A stretch of 64,000 nt of DNA from the NCBI RefSeq assembly GCF_008831285.2, contig NC_045144.1, forward strand, positions 19,485,716 through 19,549,715. Direction: 5' to 3'. The notes under the pieces were generated by a model that was not told the origin of the DNA, made no database searches, and saw nothing but the letters and a program-made list of their open reading frames with translations. Shown here in pieces: positions 1 to 12,759 of the stretch. Both the position numbers and the translations under genes were made by a program. This DNA is from Nymphaea colorata (Eukaryota > Streptophyta > Magnoliopsida > Nymphaeales > Nymphaeaceae). Position 1 is the stretch's first letter. Every line of letters begins with the position of its first letter.

Positions 1-337
1 ACTATAGAAGTGTGAAAACATGACATGACATATCCCGCAATTTCCAATCTAAATTCCAATTCAAGATTCACATGAACAAACCTCAATTCTCGAGTATGAA
101 ACACAGAAAAACAAAGAATACGATACCCTGCAATCGCCAAGCTAAAAATATGCAACCACAGATTCAAAGCAAACTTGGGAAGAATACAATAAACAATTAT
201 ACAAATCAAAGGAAGAGGACAAGAGAGCCGCATATTCAATTCAAGAGAGAATCAATCAAGCACAAATGAACAACAGAAGATCACTTCAGCAAATGACGAT
301 CTCAAAATTAGGGAATTCAGAAAGAAACCCATCTTAC
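1..337 (-). other. Intron sequence downstream of the first exon of the membrane-protein gene
   Basis: No coding potential is seen here. On the minus strand the exon at 338-713 runs into a good splice donor (gtaag, 337 downwards), so this AT-rich stretch is read as intron 1. The remaining exons would lie beyond the left edge of the window. Confidence 0.5.
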
Positions 338-713
338 CAGATAATTCCTTCCCCCTTTTCGAGGGCCCGGGCGCTCCAGGAGCAAGAACTAGTCGAGCCA
401 ATCCGGATAAACTCGACACGAATCCGATCATGTGGAGCACGGTAACCAACCCCAGCACCCACGGCATCAAGATGAACCCGATCATGAACGTGAGCGATCC
501 GCAGAGCATGAGGGTAAGCGAGACCCCGAGCAAAAGCGACGCTAGCCCCGAGGGAGTGACTCCAGCCGGCTGCCGGCCCGACGTCGCCGGAATAGAAAGC
601 GGTCTGCTAGGCGATGAGGCGCAGTGCGGAGGGCAGATCGGCGATCCGAGAACGCTGAAGACCAGAGAACAGAGGTCGCGTAGGATTCTGAAATGTTGAT
701 CCTGGCTCCTCAT
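338..713 (-). CDS. First coding exon of a small plant membrane protein of unknown function
   Basis: The exon encodes about 125 residues from an ATG at 711-713 to a splice donor at 337/336. The open frame extends upstream only to a TTG, so the ATG at 713 is preferred. The N-terminus (MRSQDQHFRILRDLCSLVFS) is followed by a Pro/Ser/Cys-rich linker. Two hydrophobic segments then follow, with only a short turn between them: roughly residues 60-80 (LLLGVSLTLMLCGSLTFMIG) and 81-105 (containing MPWVLGLVTVLHMIGFVSSL). The exon ends in a polar Gly/Pro/Lys tail. This looks like a hairpin-type two-pass membrane protein. I do not recognise the family, and no enzymatic motif is visible. High local GC, the clean donor and a telo-box-like leader support a real gene. 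The rest of the protein is missing from the window. Confidence 0.6.
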
Positions 714-744
714 CCTCCCGAAACCCAAAACTGAAATCCCAAAT

Positions 745-760
745 CCCTAACCCTAACCCC
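745..760 (-). promoter_or_regulatory. Telo-box-like repeat in the leader of the membrane-protein gene
   Basis: The plus strand reads ccctaaccctaacccc, two to three telomere-type units, 30-45 bases upstream of the ATG at 713. In plants, telo-boxes (AAACCCTAA) near transcription starts are common in housekeeping and growth-related genes. Its role here is inferred from position only. Confidence 0.35.
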
Positions 761-941
761 AGGAAAGGAGGATAAAGGGCGAAGGAAGAAGGATGAGACA
801 CCCAAAATGGATAAAGGGAGAAAAGCTCTGCTGGGTTTTCAACAACGGAGGTCGGAGGGGAGAAAAATGAATCTGTACAGAAGCGAGTCGGCGTTAGACG
901 GTGGTGGATCTGGACGGAACACAGAAGATCACCACCATCAC

Positions 942-959
942 ATCTCTCTCTCTCTCTCT
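942..959. repeat. CT dinucleotide microsatellite
   Basis: A run of tc/ct repeats lies about 230 bases upstream of the membrane-protein ATG. Such GA/CT tracts are frequent in plant core promoters, but no function can be read from the sequence. Confidence 0.6.
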
Positions 960-1666
960 TCTTCTCCTTTTATCCTATTTTTAGGGAACTGAGGAGATGG
1001 GTTCTTTCAGGTCATGCCAGTAATGCTGAGATGGGTCTAATTTGAATCCACATCAGAATCCAATCTGGAGGTCATAACAGTCTGGAACTATATCATTAAA
1101 AACGATTTTGGTACGTGAGCATTTTCGCCAATTCTCTCTCAAAGAGGATAATTTTGGAAGAGGACAGAGAATCAGAGATAATTTGATTATTCGGATAATG
1201 CGTGGCCAGTGGTCTAGTGGATGATTATGGATAAGAGAGAGAGAGAAGACGGAAAGATGCATGAAAGAGTTGTTACCAAAATCAGCAGAAAAAACAACAA
1301 ATGAAGAGAGAGTGAGAGATCTAATAAATAGCCGGCAAGCACTTCCAAATACATGAATTTTGGCGGAGCTGGGAAATGGACAGTGATTGGTTTCACTTGT
1401 CTTAAACAGAACCAAGGTCAACTAACAAGATAGTCACCATTTCTAGCAACCATTTCTTCTTCAAAGGTGGACACAGAAGCTGTTCTATGGCTGTTGTATG
1501 TCTTTCAGTAGCTCAAAATTAACAGCAGCTAGATCAATTAAGACAGAGAAAGAGAGAGGGATAAAAAGGTGAGAGAAAAAAATTCTTCGGTTCTACTATT
1601 CTTGTCGAGCATAACTATGGAGTCTATCAATCCTTTTTTTTTTCTTTCCAAATTTGGTGCTCCTAC
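960..1666. other. Intergenic stretch, no gene seen
   Basis: The open frames here are short, overlap on both strands and lack recognisable domains. The GA-rich tracts near 1230-1320 and 1540-1575 are low-complexity. It may include upstream regulatory DNA for the gene at 338-713. Confidence 0.5.
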
Positions 1667-1837
1667 GAGGGGCGGAGGTAGGGAAGGCCTGCCTACCCAA
1701 AAACAATTACATTAAAAAAATTGAAAATTTTTAGTTGTGTAATGTATTTTTTGGATTCGAGTTTAGTTTAGCCCTACCCAAATAAGTTCATTGGACTGTT
1801 TGACCCACCCCTAAAAAAAATATTAGCTTCACCGCTG
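1667..1837. mobile_element. hAT-like miniature element with 8-bp target duplication
   Basis: A 171-bp non-coding element begins gaggggcggagg and ends caccgctg, degenerate versions of the CAGGGGCGGAGC...GCTCCGCCCCTG ends shared with other copies in the window. The flanks are gctcctac (1659-1666) and actcctac (1838-1845), matching at 7 of 8 positions, as expected of an aged 8-bp hAT target-site duplication. The interior resembles the copies at 49757 and 60598 (segments like gggtagggctaaac). Confidence 0.7.
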
Positions 1838-2201
1838 ACTCCTACCCCATGATTCATTTCACAGATTCCTTAGAGACCCCAAGTTGTGGTTAAATAAATG
1901 CTTGGCCATTTAAGGTATACTTAAATATCATCATACTTTGATTAGCAATGAAGTTTCTATTCATTTCTTCTAAATGCTTTCATTGATTACCAACTCTCAA
2001 CTCTAGCAATGAAACCATTTTAGGCAAGTGTACAAAACGTGTCGCTTTGTAGTTCATGTTGTCTTCCAAAGGCAACAGTATGGAAATGGGTTGTTGGCAG
2101 GTTCAATAACAAGTGTCCCTCGGCATGACCCTCAAGCAGAGTTAGAACCGACATGCATTGAACGGTGTAATGTTTTCTTCAAAGTTGAGGTTTGGAAGAA
2201 T

Positions 2202-2416
2202 CAGGGGCGAAGCTAAAAAAATTTCATAAGGCACTAAAGTTAAAAACCAAGTCCACACAAGTTTATGGGGCAGTATATGGGTCTCATAAGACTATCCCAT
2301 ATAACTAAGACTATCCCATATAACTGGACCTAAGTTCACCTAAATTCAAGCTCTAAATTTAAGGTTTTATAGTAGCTTTATGCGACACATTGAGACCCCA
2401 TCTATCTCTGCCCCTG
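2202..2416. mobile_element. hAT-like miniature element with 8-bp target duplication
   Basis: A 215-bp element starts caggggcgaagct and ends ctctgcccctg, giving imperfect terminal inverted repeats. The flanks ggaagaat (2194-2201) and ggaacaat (2417-2424) match at 7 of 8 positions. A short internal tandem duplication (actatcccatataact twice, about 2290-2325) is present. It is non-coding and belongs to the same end-family as the elements at 1667, 46027, 49757, 56775 and 60598. Confidence 0.75.
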
Positions 2417-2424
2417 GGAACAAT

Positions 2425-5400
2425 CACATGCTGAAAGGGATCTGTATCAGTTGTCATACTAGGCTTATGTTAGTAGTTTTGACATTACCAGCAATAGTAG
2501 TCAACTAGATAAAAATGAGCATGACATAGATGTAATGATAAAGTGGCAATACATGATTTTGTTGCAGTTTTAATAAAACCTTAACAAGTTAGACTATTCC
2601 TATTCACTTATTCATTGAATGCACATTGTCCTATACAGGAGAATTCTATGCAGCCATATGCCGAATGTTGTTGGATGATTAAAAAATAAAAATTCATTAC
2701 TGAAAGCACCACAAATTGTTGTTAAAAGCTCCAAGAAACACCTTCATTATCCAAAAATGATTTACAAGCATAGCGCTTATATCTTTGCAACTTTTAGTTT
2801 CCTCTCAGCAGGAAAACGCTTCAAATTGTTGTTGTTGCAGCTTTTGTAGGAAACTTTTAACAGAGTTTAACGAATACTTATTGGCGATCAGCCATATGCT
2901 TGGCCATTGGCTTGGTAGAAGAATGCCGGATAGGACTAGAAACCAAGTCCGTTTCATCGTGTATTTCACAATCAGCCGCGAGCGCGTCCTGGAGGCTTGT
3001 GTTCCTTATATGTAGTAGACGGGCGCGGATACACTCTTCCTACCGTGCACACCATCATGGTCAACTTCCATTTTCAAGTACACTAAATATAAGTAGTTTC
3101 TAAATGTGTGCTCCCTCCTAGTTTTTATCTCGTTCTTAATGTCCCTAGAAGGGGTCAGGACTGATCGGACCACAACTATTTCAGAGTATTCGTGAACAAT
3201 TAGTTGTTTTAATAACGAGTAAGAAGTGTTTATCTTTTGGATGGGCAGAAGTCGTCAAAGGGTGGCCAAAGCCCTCCTTCCTTCCCTCCACCCTCAGGGC
3301 AGAACCCAAGTAAACTCATGATACACCCATCAACTACAATGTTGAATAGCCATCTTTTTCTACTCCAAGAAAATTAAACCGGACGACCAGACTCACACCA
3401 GCCAATTAACCCAACCAGCTAAGATAAATCCCACAAAGTTAAAGAACTTTCCTCTCAATCAAAAGAGATGTTACCTAACCCACTGTGTCATTTGTTTCAT
3501 ACCCATTTCCAGGAGCGGGAACCTTGAATTTCAAATCCTTTCTTCTGCATATTGGTGTTGCTCAGGATTTACTGAATTGATTATTCATCAAAGGACTTTT
3601 ACGAATGGTTTTTGGTGGTACAATCATTTGATAAACCAATCATGCTTTGATAGCTAATTAAAGTCAATAGAATCTCATCTCGCCTTTTGCATAAGACCTC
3701 TAAAAGCTTGCACTTCTGATCTCCCATAAACAAACTTTGTCATTCTGCCTAAGTGGAGGGTGGAAAACACATTTACTTCATTAAAAAAAGATTTAAGAAG
3801 AAGACGACTACGTAACTAGACGTTGTTTCATCAATCTTCTGCCCACATATATTGAAGAGAACGGCAGCAATGCAACATCTAGCTTAACAACTGAAAGTAG
3901 ATGAAGTTATCTGACGTGCAACCCTCTTAACGCGAAACACTAACAGGAACACTCAAGAATCCCTGAATTCCTGGCTACCGTCCACCAGCAAAATAATGGA
4001 CAAAGGCCGGTGTGCGTCCCGGTGATATTTCATATTGAGAGAAAGCTTGACTGCTTGGAAAATTAACTTGTTTGTGAAGACAGAAGTCTGCGTCATAGAA
4101 GAGTCATGCAAACAGTTTCCCCGGAAGAGTCCAACATCCCGAACATTTTCTCCTGGCTTAATACATGTAACCTACAGTTTTCAGGATTTTTTGTCCTCCC
4201 TCAAAGGATCTGACTAAAAATATAGGATTACTAGATCAACCAACCAAAAATAAATATCCAGGCAACCAAACATGCTCTAAAGAGGTAACTCAGACTTTTT
4301 ATCCCATTTAAATGGTTAGCACGGTCGAACGGCTATGAAACCGTGCCATGGTTCCGGTGCCCATCAGATGGCATCAAAAGATGTTGAATGCCACTGATCT
4401 TCAAGTCAAGGGCATGCACTATACTCTTGAGGTTTTTCATGGTTATTCAGTGGTAAAGGCATAATCTTCATCTAACTTGAAATTGTTACAGTAGATAAAG
4501 AGCTTACTAAGCTATCTTACAAGGATTCAGCAATGAAGAACACTAAGAATGCTGACTAATGAGTACTAGTACACAAGGCAGCTTATTCGTGGAGTCACAA
4601 AATAACCACAGTGATATCGGAAGGCCAAAGCCTACACTTTGATGGATGCTGCAAGCTTGTTCTCCTTCTCCCGCATACTTGCCGTACTTCCATGAAAGCT
4701 TTTAGGGTCACTGCTATTTGAAATCAGGCGCACCGTCAAGGAGATGCAGATGGCGGGAGCCCAAGGCTGAGGAAGTTATCCAGAGGCTCCTTCTGTGCTG
4801 ATTGTGGTAAATGTGGGACTTCTGGCTCTGCCCTCCTCTTCTGATTATGTGAGATCAAACAAAGTTAATTAATTGCACAAAACTTGTCTCTTTCTTTTCT
4901 TATTTTTGCAATTTTTTTTATATTTAGACGTGTGAAAGCAATTCAAACAATGAACTATTAAACTCCCAGCTTTAAGCTCCACCAATAGCAGAGCGCCATC
5001 TGCAATCAAAATAGGACTTGCTTCTCTCCCATGTTCTGTATGTTTTCTAACTACACACGCAAAGCCAGCCAAACAAAGGGCACTTGAATTCCAAATTCGA
5101 TTCTCAAGTCTCAACAACAGCAAGTCCACCAACTATAAGCTTTCAGACAAGGTTAACCTTGCAGTGCTTTAACACAGCCATGAAATGCATACGCCATCAT
5201 CTTGTTATCAAACCCTGACTTTTTTTTATCTCCTTTTTCATACTACTGAGCAATCACCATAAAATAAACAATTTAACCTTATAATGAAAGAAGAAACAAA
5301 GTATATTTGAGTGGACATTTTTCATGTGCCACAAAGATGGCCTATCTTATTCATGCCAAAATAGGGAGAAATGAAGCACAAAAGCATCTGAAAGACGGTG

Positions 5401-6640
5401 GAGAGAGAATAGTGACAAACAGAAACAAATAAAATCTAGGATAGAAGTCCTGAAGTACACTCAACTGGCAGGCTGGCAGCCAATTGGTCATGCTAGACCG
5501 ACCATTCAAGAAATGAAAGATTAGCAAAAAGAAACTAATTAAATTTAGCTCAAGTCTAAGATCAGTACAAGTTACACGGTTGAAGCATGACAGAAGCCAT
5601 ATCCCATTTTAAATAAGTAAATTACAAGACTGCCCAAAAACATGTCATATATCAGTGCCAAAAAATCTGTTATCTACCATGCCCTAAAATATCAAGAATT
5701 CAACTCCACCTACACCACTTTAGTACGAGGGTCTCTTTCCGGACTTATCCCTTGTTGTCAGTAACGGACCTTTGCACTTTTAAGAGATCCATCCTTTAGC
5801 TTGGATTGCAGCTTTGAGCTTATTGTAGTTGCTTAGCCCACACAAAACAAGTTTCACATTTTATAAGTGTGCCACTCCATCAACGACCTTCTTCTCCAGT
5901 TTGAAGGGTATTAATGACATTTTCCAACAGAAAAAAATTTGTGATTGGAACATTTAACCTCCAAGGACTAATATGAAACCACTAACAAAGGCCGGGATGC
6001 ATTTGACAATAGCTACAAGGTAGAGATGACTCAATTTTGAAGGTCCAAAAGCATCATGATCCAAACTGTTGGTTCATCTCCTTTGTGGGTACTCAAGATT
6101 GAAGCTCCCAAGCCAAAATAAATAAGGCAGTTCAATACAACGAATGCTTCACGTGACAATTTGGTTGAAGCAACGATGGTGTGCATGATATTGAAACACC
6201 CAAGAACTAATACATACTAAAGTACTCAATTACCAACAGATAGCAAGTGGATTAGCTATGCCATACCATCGTAAACTAATTAATAATTTTTAAGTTAATC
6301 AAGTTAAATGAGTTGTCTGCCACTGGAAAGGCTCTTAACCAATTATGCCTTTGAGTTATGACTTTTCTGCTTTCATCTGAACTCGTAAGACCAAAATCAC
6401 AGGCAATAATCAGACAAGAATAATATAAGGCTAAGTGTGTAACCGTTTTCCTAGATTCTGCAGAAACCTGGACATGTTAAACTTGTGACGAGAGAATTCC
6501 TGTAATGATGTTATGGAAAAGTACTTGCTAATAATAGGATGATAGTGTGCTTTGTTGCAACATCTTAAACTAAAGTACTTGCCTATAATGAAACCCAGTT
6601 GCAAACATTATTAATTCATCAAAATGAAGAAAATTAAGGT
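2425..6640. other. AT-rich intergenic DNA, no supported gene
   Basis: All open frames are under 90 codons, have biased low-complexity composition and lack recognisable domains. No RNA gene or structured repeat was identified by eye. Regulatory sequence or very degraded transposons cannot be excluded. Confidence 0.45.
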
Positions 6641-6782
6641 TAGTCTCACAGGTCTCAGGCCATACTCCGGCCACAGATAGAGTCTTTGCTTTCAATAAGA
6701 ATCTTTCCCTTTAGTCTCACAGGTCTCAGGCCATACTCCGGCCACAGATAGAGTCTTTGCTTTCAATAAGAATCTTTCCCTT
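6641..6782. repeat. 71-bp perfect tandem duplication
   Basis: The unit beginning tagtctcacaggtctcaggc at 6641 is repeated at 6712 without visible change, so the duplication is recent. It lies in non-coding DNA. Confidence 0.85.
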
Positions 6783-9472
6783 ATTATTTCTTTGAATTCT
6801 TTCAGATAATATTCTGAGGTCAGCCCCAGCATGTACCAATACGCTAACTCTTTGTTCCTGTTCCTTTACTGATTTCATAACTGATTAGCAAGCAAGCTTT
6901 GTTTCACGTTTACATTACTACAGAGTAGATCAAAGTTCATCAAATTTGTACCGCAATAATGCAATACATCCTCGTTTCACGCTATTGCAGTGCTGAAATA
7001 CTGCAAGAGTCTACATACCAAACTTCTAGGCATGATAAAAAGGTTTTATTTAGCCTCATGCCATGAATCGTGCTAGGTAGATAGTTTTGTAAAATTGATT
7101 ATATAAATGCACAATGTTTTCCTTAACATAAACGCAATCCAGGAGTTCAAAAAATTTGAAAGTACAGCTACTAGCATTATTTCACTAACCAAATCCATTA
7201 AAGTCTTACCACTTCTTCACTGCTGATCAAGTCCTTCGCATGGTTTACGTGCTGTTGATAGCGGTCAAGCGTGTTGGTCATACTGCAACAAATAGATGCA
7301 AGTTCCTTAACTCTTTTCAACATCTTAAGCTAATTTTCCAATCAAAACCAGAATAAAAATGTCAACTATTTCAATTACTTTAAAACCGCACAAAATATGA
7401 AGAAAAATTGCACCTATAATATGTTTGAAAACTCCTATATGGTTCATACAGACGGCATTTTTTTTCTCAAAGAGAATAAGATACGTACAAAGAAATTGAA
7501 CTTTTATGGGAAGAAAAAAAATTGATCCCATTCATACTCTGTTCAGTGAGTTCAATCCTTTGCATGAAACTTCTTTTAAAAGCTAAAAGGTAAGACTGTC
7601 CTATCTACCTCCTCCATACAGACCAAGTTATGATATATAGCCCTTTCAGCCATCTCCATCAACGAAACACAATGACTACAGCAATCGACTGTGATAATTG
7701 GAAGTGCATAAAAACAAGAAATATGCACACACTTGTGGATGAACTGTGAGAGTAAGGAACAAGTAGAAATATAGTAATTTCTAATGTGAGTCTTTCCAGC
7801 ATCTATTGTACTGAAGCAAGTTAAATTATGCAGTGACAAACCAATTACCTCCAACTTTGTCAAAAGCACTATTTTAACGTCTGATAACACCAGAACTTTC
7901 TGTACACCAAAGATTGGGATGAATATAGAGGTCTTGTGATCAATGTACACTAAACCAAGGTTTCATTATCATAAATTTAACTTTTATATTGTTATATGAT
8001 TTGTATTCCAACAAATAGTTAGAACCAACGAAGCACCAAAAGGGGAGCTCAAGCGTTATGATATATATTAGGGAAAAAAAAGTTGTAAAAACACCATCAT
8101 ATCAAAGGTCTCAAGCAAAAAACTAAAAAGAAGGGATAGCCAGGTAGTATGGGGCAAACGACAAGTGTGATGGAAAAGAAAAAAGAAAACCTTAAAAAGG
8201 AATCATAATTTTTTTTGCTTTTTTTGTTTCTTTTTCCGCCAAATTAGTGTGATCTGCATTGAAACCTCCAACCTATGCCCAATTCAAAAAGATTAGTCCA
8301 AAAAAATCGGCTGCCTTCGATTCGGCCCCTGCAGCCAATTGCGGGTTGCAGGCTCATAGCCAGGGAAGGTAAAACTGCATTAGAAAACCAAAAAAGAAAA
8401 AAGAAAAAGAAAAATTAGTGGAACACTTTATATGATGAAAAGAAAAACTGTGCCAGGGCTAGAGATTGCAAGTGGATGCAGTACAGGACGAGCAAGATTG
8501 AGAATGCCAAACATGTTATATTATGAACCCACATTACTTTACACTTCGGAGATTACCAACACTTGGATGGGCACATATGTGCCTAATGGGGTCAGGCTCA
8601 CTGATACAACTGATACACTGTACAACTACATATCTTGGACAGATCTGCCTATCCAAGGTGAGCAACTTTAAAAGTTCAAAATGTCAAACCCTCAATAGTA
8701 GCATATACATTCCATATATATGTGACATGTTTCCAGAGCTATTCATTGTTAAAGCCATTAATTGCAAACATTGTAAATAAATAACTAAATAACATACATG
8801 TAATCCTATGCAGATATGTTGCAGTGTGGGCTTCCTAGGAATTTCCTACACTTCGCCCGAAGCAAAACATGGAACCGTGCTCCTACTAAGTTGTGTAAAA
8901 AAGGCGGTTGTTAAAATGGTACACTAGGCTGCTGAGGACTTCCAAATGAAAGACCTGCTCAGGAACATGACCTAGAGTGTAACCTAGAGCTTTTCGGGAA
9001 GCTTGTTGACCACTTGATGAAAAAGAATGTAAGTAACATTCGCTGGATTTTGGGGTCTCGGGTCAGGTCCAATGGACTGACATGAGGTCGAGAGCTCTAA
9101 TAGGGGAACTATCGCAGAATTTGAAGGTGTTTCTTCTAGGCGGAAGAATCCTAATCTGGGATAAGGGCTGTGTGTATGGGAGAGAGAGATTAGCATTTTC
9201 TTTTAATCAGCTTCAGCAGGTAGTGTGGAGCCACCAACTAGTATCAAAACCAGCCTCTTAAAACGCAAGTCGGCAGGTCTGGTTGGTTGATATGAAAAGG
9301 TGGAGAGTACCATTGCAAAGGTTAATCAGACATTGAACAGCATGGATGAGAAGTCGCGAAAGATGCTGGCGGAGCAATGTATCATGATAGAGCTGCTTGA
9401 AGCCTTCGCTTCAACACAGGCTGAATGAAACGAGTGATCAGGAAACACCCAACTCCAAGGTTAATCAGACAT
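6783..9472. other. Intergenic DNA with a weak retroelement-like remnant near its right end
   Basis: Most of this stretch shows nothing recognisable. Between about 8990 and 9440 there is a primer-site-like agtatcaaaaccag (9239 onwards), then a 28-codon frame starting at 9340 with a charged gag-like composition (MDEKSRKMLAEQ), and a repeated gttaatcagacattgaa (near 9319 and 9460). This suggests the leader of a dead LTR element, but the call is weak. Confidence 0.3.
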
Positions 9473-9925
9473 TGAAAACCAGGCTCAAACTTGGAGATAA
9501 AACTACTTCAAGAGATACACTCTTGAAGATACCAGCTGCTTCAATAAGTCACACAAACCAAACCCCAAATTAGAGGTGAAAGAAACATATATTGATCTCA
9601 AAAGATACAAAATATCAAGCCTAAAAGCCTACTCCTAAACAAGTGAACAGCTACACTATTTATAGAGGAGACTACATAAGGAGGAGAAGGATCTAGATGT
9701 TGGACTAGTTCCAACGGCTGGAAATCTAGCCGTTCGGACTAGTCCACCTCTAGTCAATAAGTTAAAAACAAGAGGGTAAAAATGAAAATCAACAAATACA
9801 AAATAAGAAAAATACACAAAGAAAGGAAAATTACATAAACAACCTAAGTACCCTAATATATGTAATATTAATATACATATATATAGATATATATATATAT
9901 AGATTGGGATACATACATTCTAACA
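9473..9925 (-). repeat. 3' LTR of the old minus-strand Copia element (Copia-B)
   Basis: The right boundary is ...cattctaaca, the complement of TGTTAGAATG, next to a purine tract (ggagg on the minus strand). The left boundary is a tg at 9473. The stretch 9500-9705 is roughly 90% identical, in the same orientation, to 19816-20019, which I read as the matching 5' LTR. A TA-rich run (about 9866-9900) lies inside. A TATA-like tatttatag is present in both copies. Confidence 0.6.
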
Positions 9926-10037
9926 CCTCCGCTCAAACTTATGGTGTAATGACCAAAAGTTTGCCAAGAAGAAATTGTAACCTGATAGCAGCAAGAGCCT
10001 TGATAAAGAAAGGTCCTAGTTGATATTCAGATGGAAT

Positions 10038-10310
10038 TTAAGAGAGACCAATGCTTTTCTGAAGAAACTCTTCACGAACATAATGACAGTCCATCTCTAT
10101 ATGCTTTGTTCTTTCATGAAATATGTGATTACTAGCAATATAAATTGTACTTTTGTTGTAACAACAAAGCTTGACAGGATCCGCGAGATGAATTCCCATA
10201 TCATTCAAACAACTTTTGAGCCACATAATTTCTATTGTTGTAGATGCCATGGCTCGATATTCAGCTTCAGTTAATGATAGAGACACCTCGTTATGTTTCT
10301 TGCATCGCCA
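10038..10310 (-). pseudogene. Copia-B RNase H fragment
   Basis: The minus-strand frame carries LTEAEYRAMASTT and HERTKHIEMDCHYVRE, diagnostic of the RNase H end of Ty1/Copia polyproteins. The usual C-D-N-K-S catalytic motif reads CCYNKS, so the aspartate is lost. The frame is separated by stops and frameshifts from the reverse transcriptase upstream. Confidence 0.8.
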
Positions 10311-11146
10311 AGAAATTAACGAATTACCTTAAAACACACAAAAGCCAATGGTAGAGTCATTATTAGGATCTCCACCCCAATCAGCATGTATATAAGCAAT
10401 TAATTCTAATGTAGAAGAGGAAGATAAGAAAAGTCCTTTGTTGACTGTGTTCTTCACATAACGCACAATTTGGATTGCCGCTTCCATGTGTACTGAAGTG
10501 GGTCTTTGTTGGAATGATTTATAACATGAACCGCATGAGCAATATCTGGTATGGTGATAGAGAGATAGAGAACACCAACAATTTGTCGAAAAGGAGTAGG
10601 GTTTCTAATATCTCTCAATCATCAATCTTCATTTTTAATCCTAGAGCTTTTGAGTCTCTACAATTTTGTTGTCTGAAATACCTGCTCTGTCAATTAATTC
10701 ACTAGTAAACTTCATTTGCGAAAGCAAATAACCTCTTTTGCTATAGGCAACTTCAATTCCAAGAAAATATGTTAGTCTTCCCAAATCAGTCATTTGAAAG
10801 CAATTCTTAAGGAATTGTTTTATCTCTATGATTCTTTTATCATCACTGCCAGTGATTACCATATCTTCAACATACAACAAAACAATTATGCCTACAAAAG
10901 TGTTTTTCACAAACATGACAGTATCTGAATAGCAAGGTTGAAAACCTTGATCAAACATAACACTACTAAATTTGTCAAACCAAGCTTCAGAACTTGTTTT
11001 AAACCATAAAGAGCTTTCTTAAGTCGTAACACTTTGTCCTGAGGTAGGTCAAGTCCATGAGGGGCGCTCAAGAAAACTTCTTCATTTAACTTGTTCCTCA
11101 TCATTAGAATCATCATCATCATCGAAATCAGTCCATATAAAAACAT
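10311..11146 (-). pseudogene. Copia-B reverse transcriptase, frameshifted
   Basis: On the minus strand LRLKKALYGLKQVLK (frame 10907-11146) is followed, in another frame (10641-10958), by LLYVEDMVITGSDDKR and GRLTYFLGIEVAYSKRGYLL, the Copia RT palm and connection. The YVDD box reads YVED, so a catalytic aspartate is replaced. Between 10400 and 10640, decayed sequence still resembles the segment that precedes RNase H (LYLSIT, DIAHAVHV). It is a dead, old copy. Confidence 0.8.
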
Positions 11147-11900
11147 AATCTTCTAGTTGTTTGGGTTTACTTTTAAAACCATCTTCATCTTCCAAAAAGA
11201 TCACATTTCTAGTAACATAGGCTTTATCTCCTTCAATAGCATAACATCTACAACCCTTTTGTGTTTCTGAGTATCAAATGAACACACAATTAATAGCTTT
11301 TGAGGAAAGTTTATCATCTTTGTTACTTAAAACAAAACATTTACAGCCAAAAACTTTAAGTCTATCGTAATTTGGCTTAATATTATATAATTTTTCAAAT
11401 GGACAAATATGTTTCAAAATTTTGGTAGGCATTCTATTAATCAAGTAGGTTGATGTCAAAACAGTTTCAGCCCAAAAATTTTTAGGATTTTTTTGGATAA
11501 AAGAAGTGCTTTTGTGGTTTCAATAATGTATCTATGTTTTTGTTCAGCCAATCCATTTTGTTGTGGAGTCTTTGAGCAAGAGGTAAGACCTTCATTTTTG
11601 CTTTGATACAATCATTACAACAAAAATTCTTTTGACAATGTTTTTCCAAAAAGGGAAGATAAGACAGTTTCTCTAAATTTGAATGTCCAAGTCTTTGGTG
11701 TCAAGTTTGGATATCACATTCTTTGACAATATTGCATGAAGGTCTTGAAAGGTCCAAAAATTCAATGTAGTAAAGATCGTTTGTTTTAAAACATTCCTCA
11801 ATCGTCTTCTTGGATAAACGGCCCTGTATCAAGCATTTACATTGTGAGAAAACTATATCAAAATCAAGGTCAGCTATTTGTGAAACGGATAGTAAATTCA
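11147..11900 (-). pseudogene. Copia-B integrase and pre-integrase remnants
   Basis: Frame 11274-11459 encodes TYLINRMPTKIL and YDRLKVFGCKCFV, typical of the Copia integrase C-terminal region. Frame 11701-11901 encodes MNLLSVSQIADLDFDIVFS, typical of the GAG-pre-integrase segment after the protease. The integrase core between them has decayed beyond reading. Confidence 0.75.
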
Positions 11901-12101
11901 AGTTCAGTTTAGGAATACATCTTAACTTGGGGCACTTCTAAAATTTTGGATTCAAATGTTTGATCAAGATTTCCAATAAAGTCAATTTCAAGAGGAGTTC
12001 CATCAGCCATTTTCACAAAAGAATATGAATCATCTTTTAGTGCATTCGATGAGAAGGGATCCACAAGGAGTCATATGAAAAGATGCACCCAAATCAATCA
12101 T

Positions 12102-12759
12102 CTAAGAAGACTTACTTGATGAAGTAGACGCAACGGTAGCTCCCAATGTTGAAGGTGTGCCTCCTCCCTTAAGCAAAGGTTGAATGGTTTCAATAGGTTT
12201 TGGTTGGAGAGCACTTTTGAGTTGATCAAGTTGAAAGAAAGTTAATTCTTTCTTTTCTACTTGGATAGGAGCAGCCACATTACTTATCTTGTCAAAACTT
12301 CTTACCTTTGGACATTTGAGTTTCATATGTCCTTCTTCTTGACAATGGTAATAAACAATTATCCCTCTTCCTCCTTCATTTGTTCGGTTGACATGTGGAG
12401 GTCGATAAGGCTTTAGTAGGCCCTCGGCCTAGATGTAGCAAGAACATTGTTTGCTTTTTCCCGATCAAGACAAAGTCGATTCTCTTCCCTTTGAAATTCA
12501 GCAATCGCATCATTTATAAATGGTGTTTTAGAATGGTAGAGCAAGGAAGTCTTAACACACCATCAAATTCTCTTGAGCAAAATTTAATTTTGAAATCTGC
12601 CCACTAGTAGCATTGTCAACATCAGTTAATATCCATGTAATAATCTTGTGATGACCTACATTCCATTCTTTCCACTTTTTATTGTACTCAACCACAACCT
12701 TTTCTTTTTCTATACCATCTAATTCCTCAGCCTTTCCATCAACAACTTTGGTAAAAAAT
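12102..12759 (-). pseudogene. Copia-B gag, interrupted by the young Copia insertion
   Basis: Frame 12102-12326 begins at a zinc-knuckle-like region (HMKLKCPKVRSFDK; the preceding cysteines are in a broken frame). Frame 12552-12759 is charged gag (EYNKKWKEWNVGHHKIITWI). The frame stops making sense exactly at 12760, where the young Copia LTR begins. The remaining gag start resumes at 17938-18017 on the far side. Confidence 0.7.
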
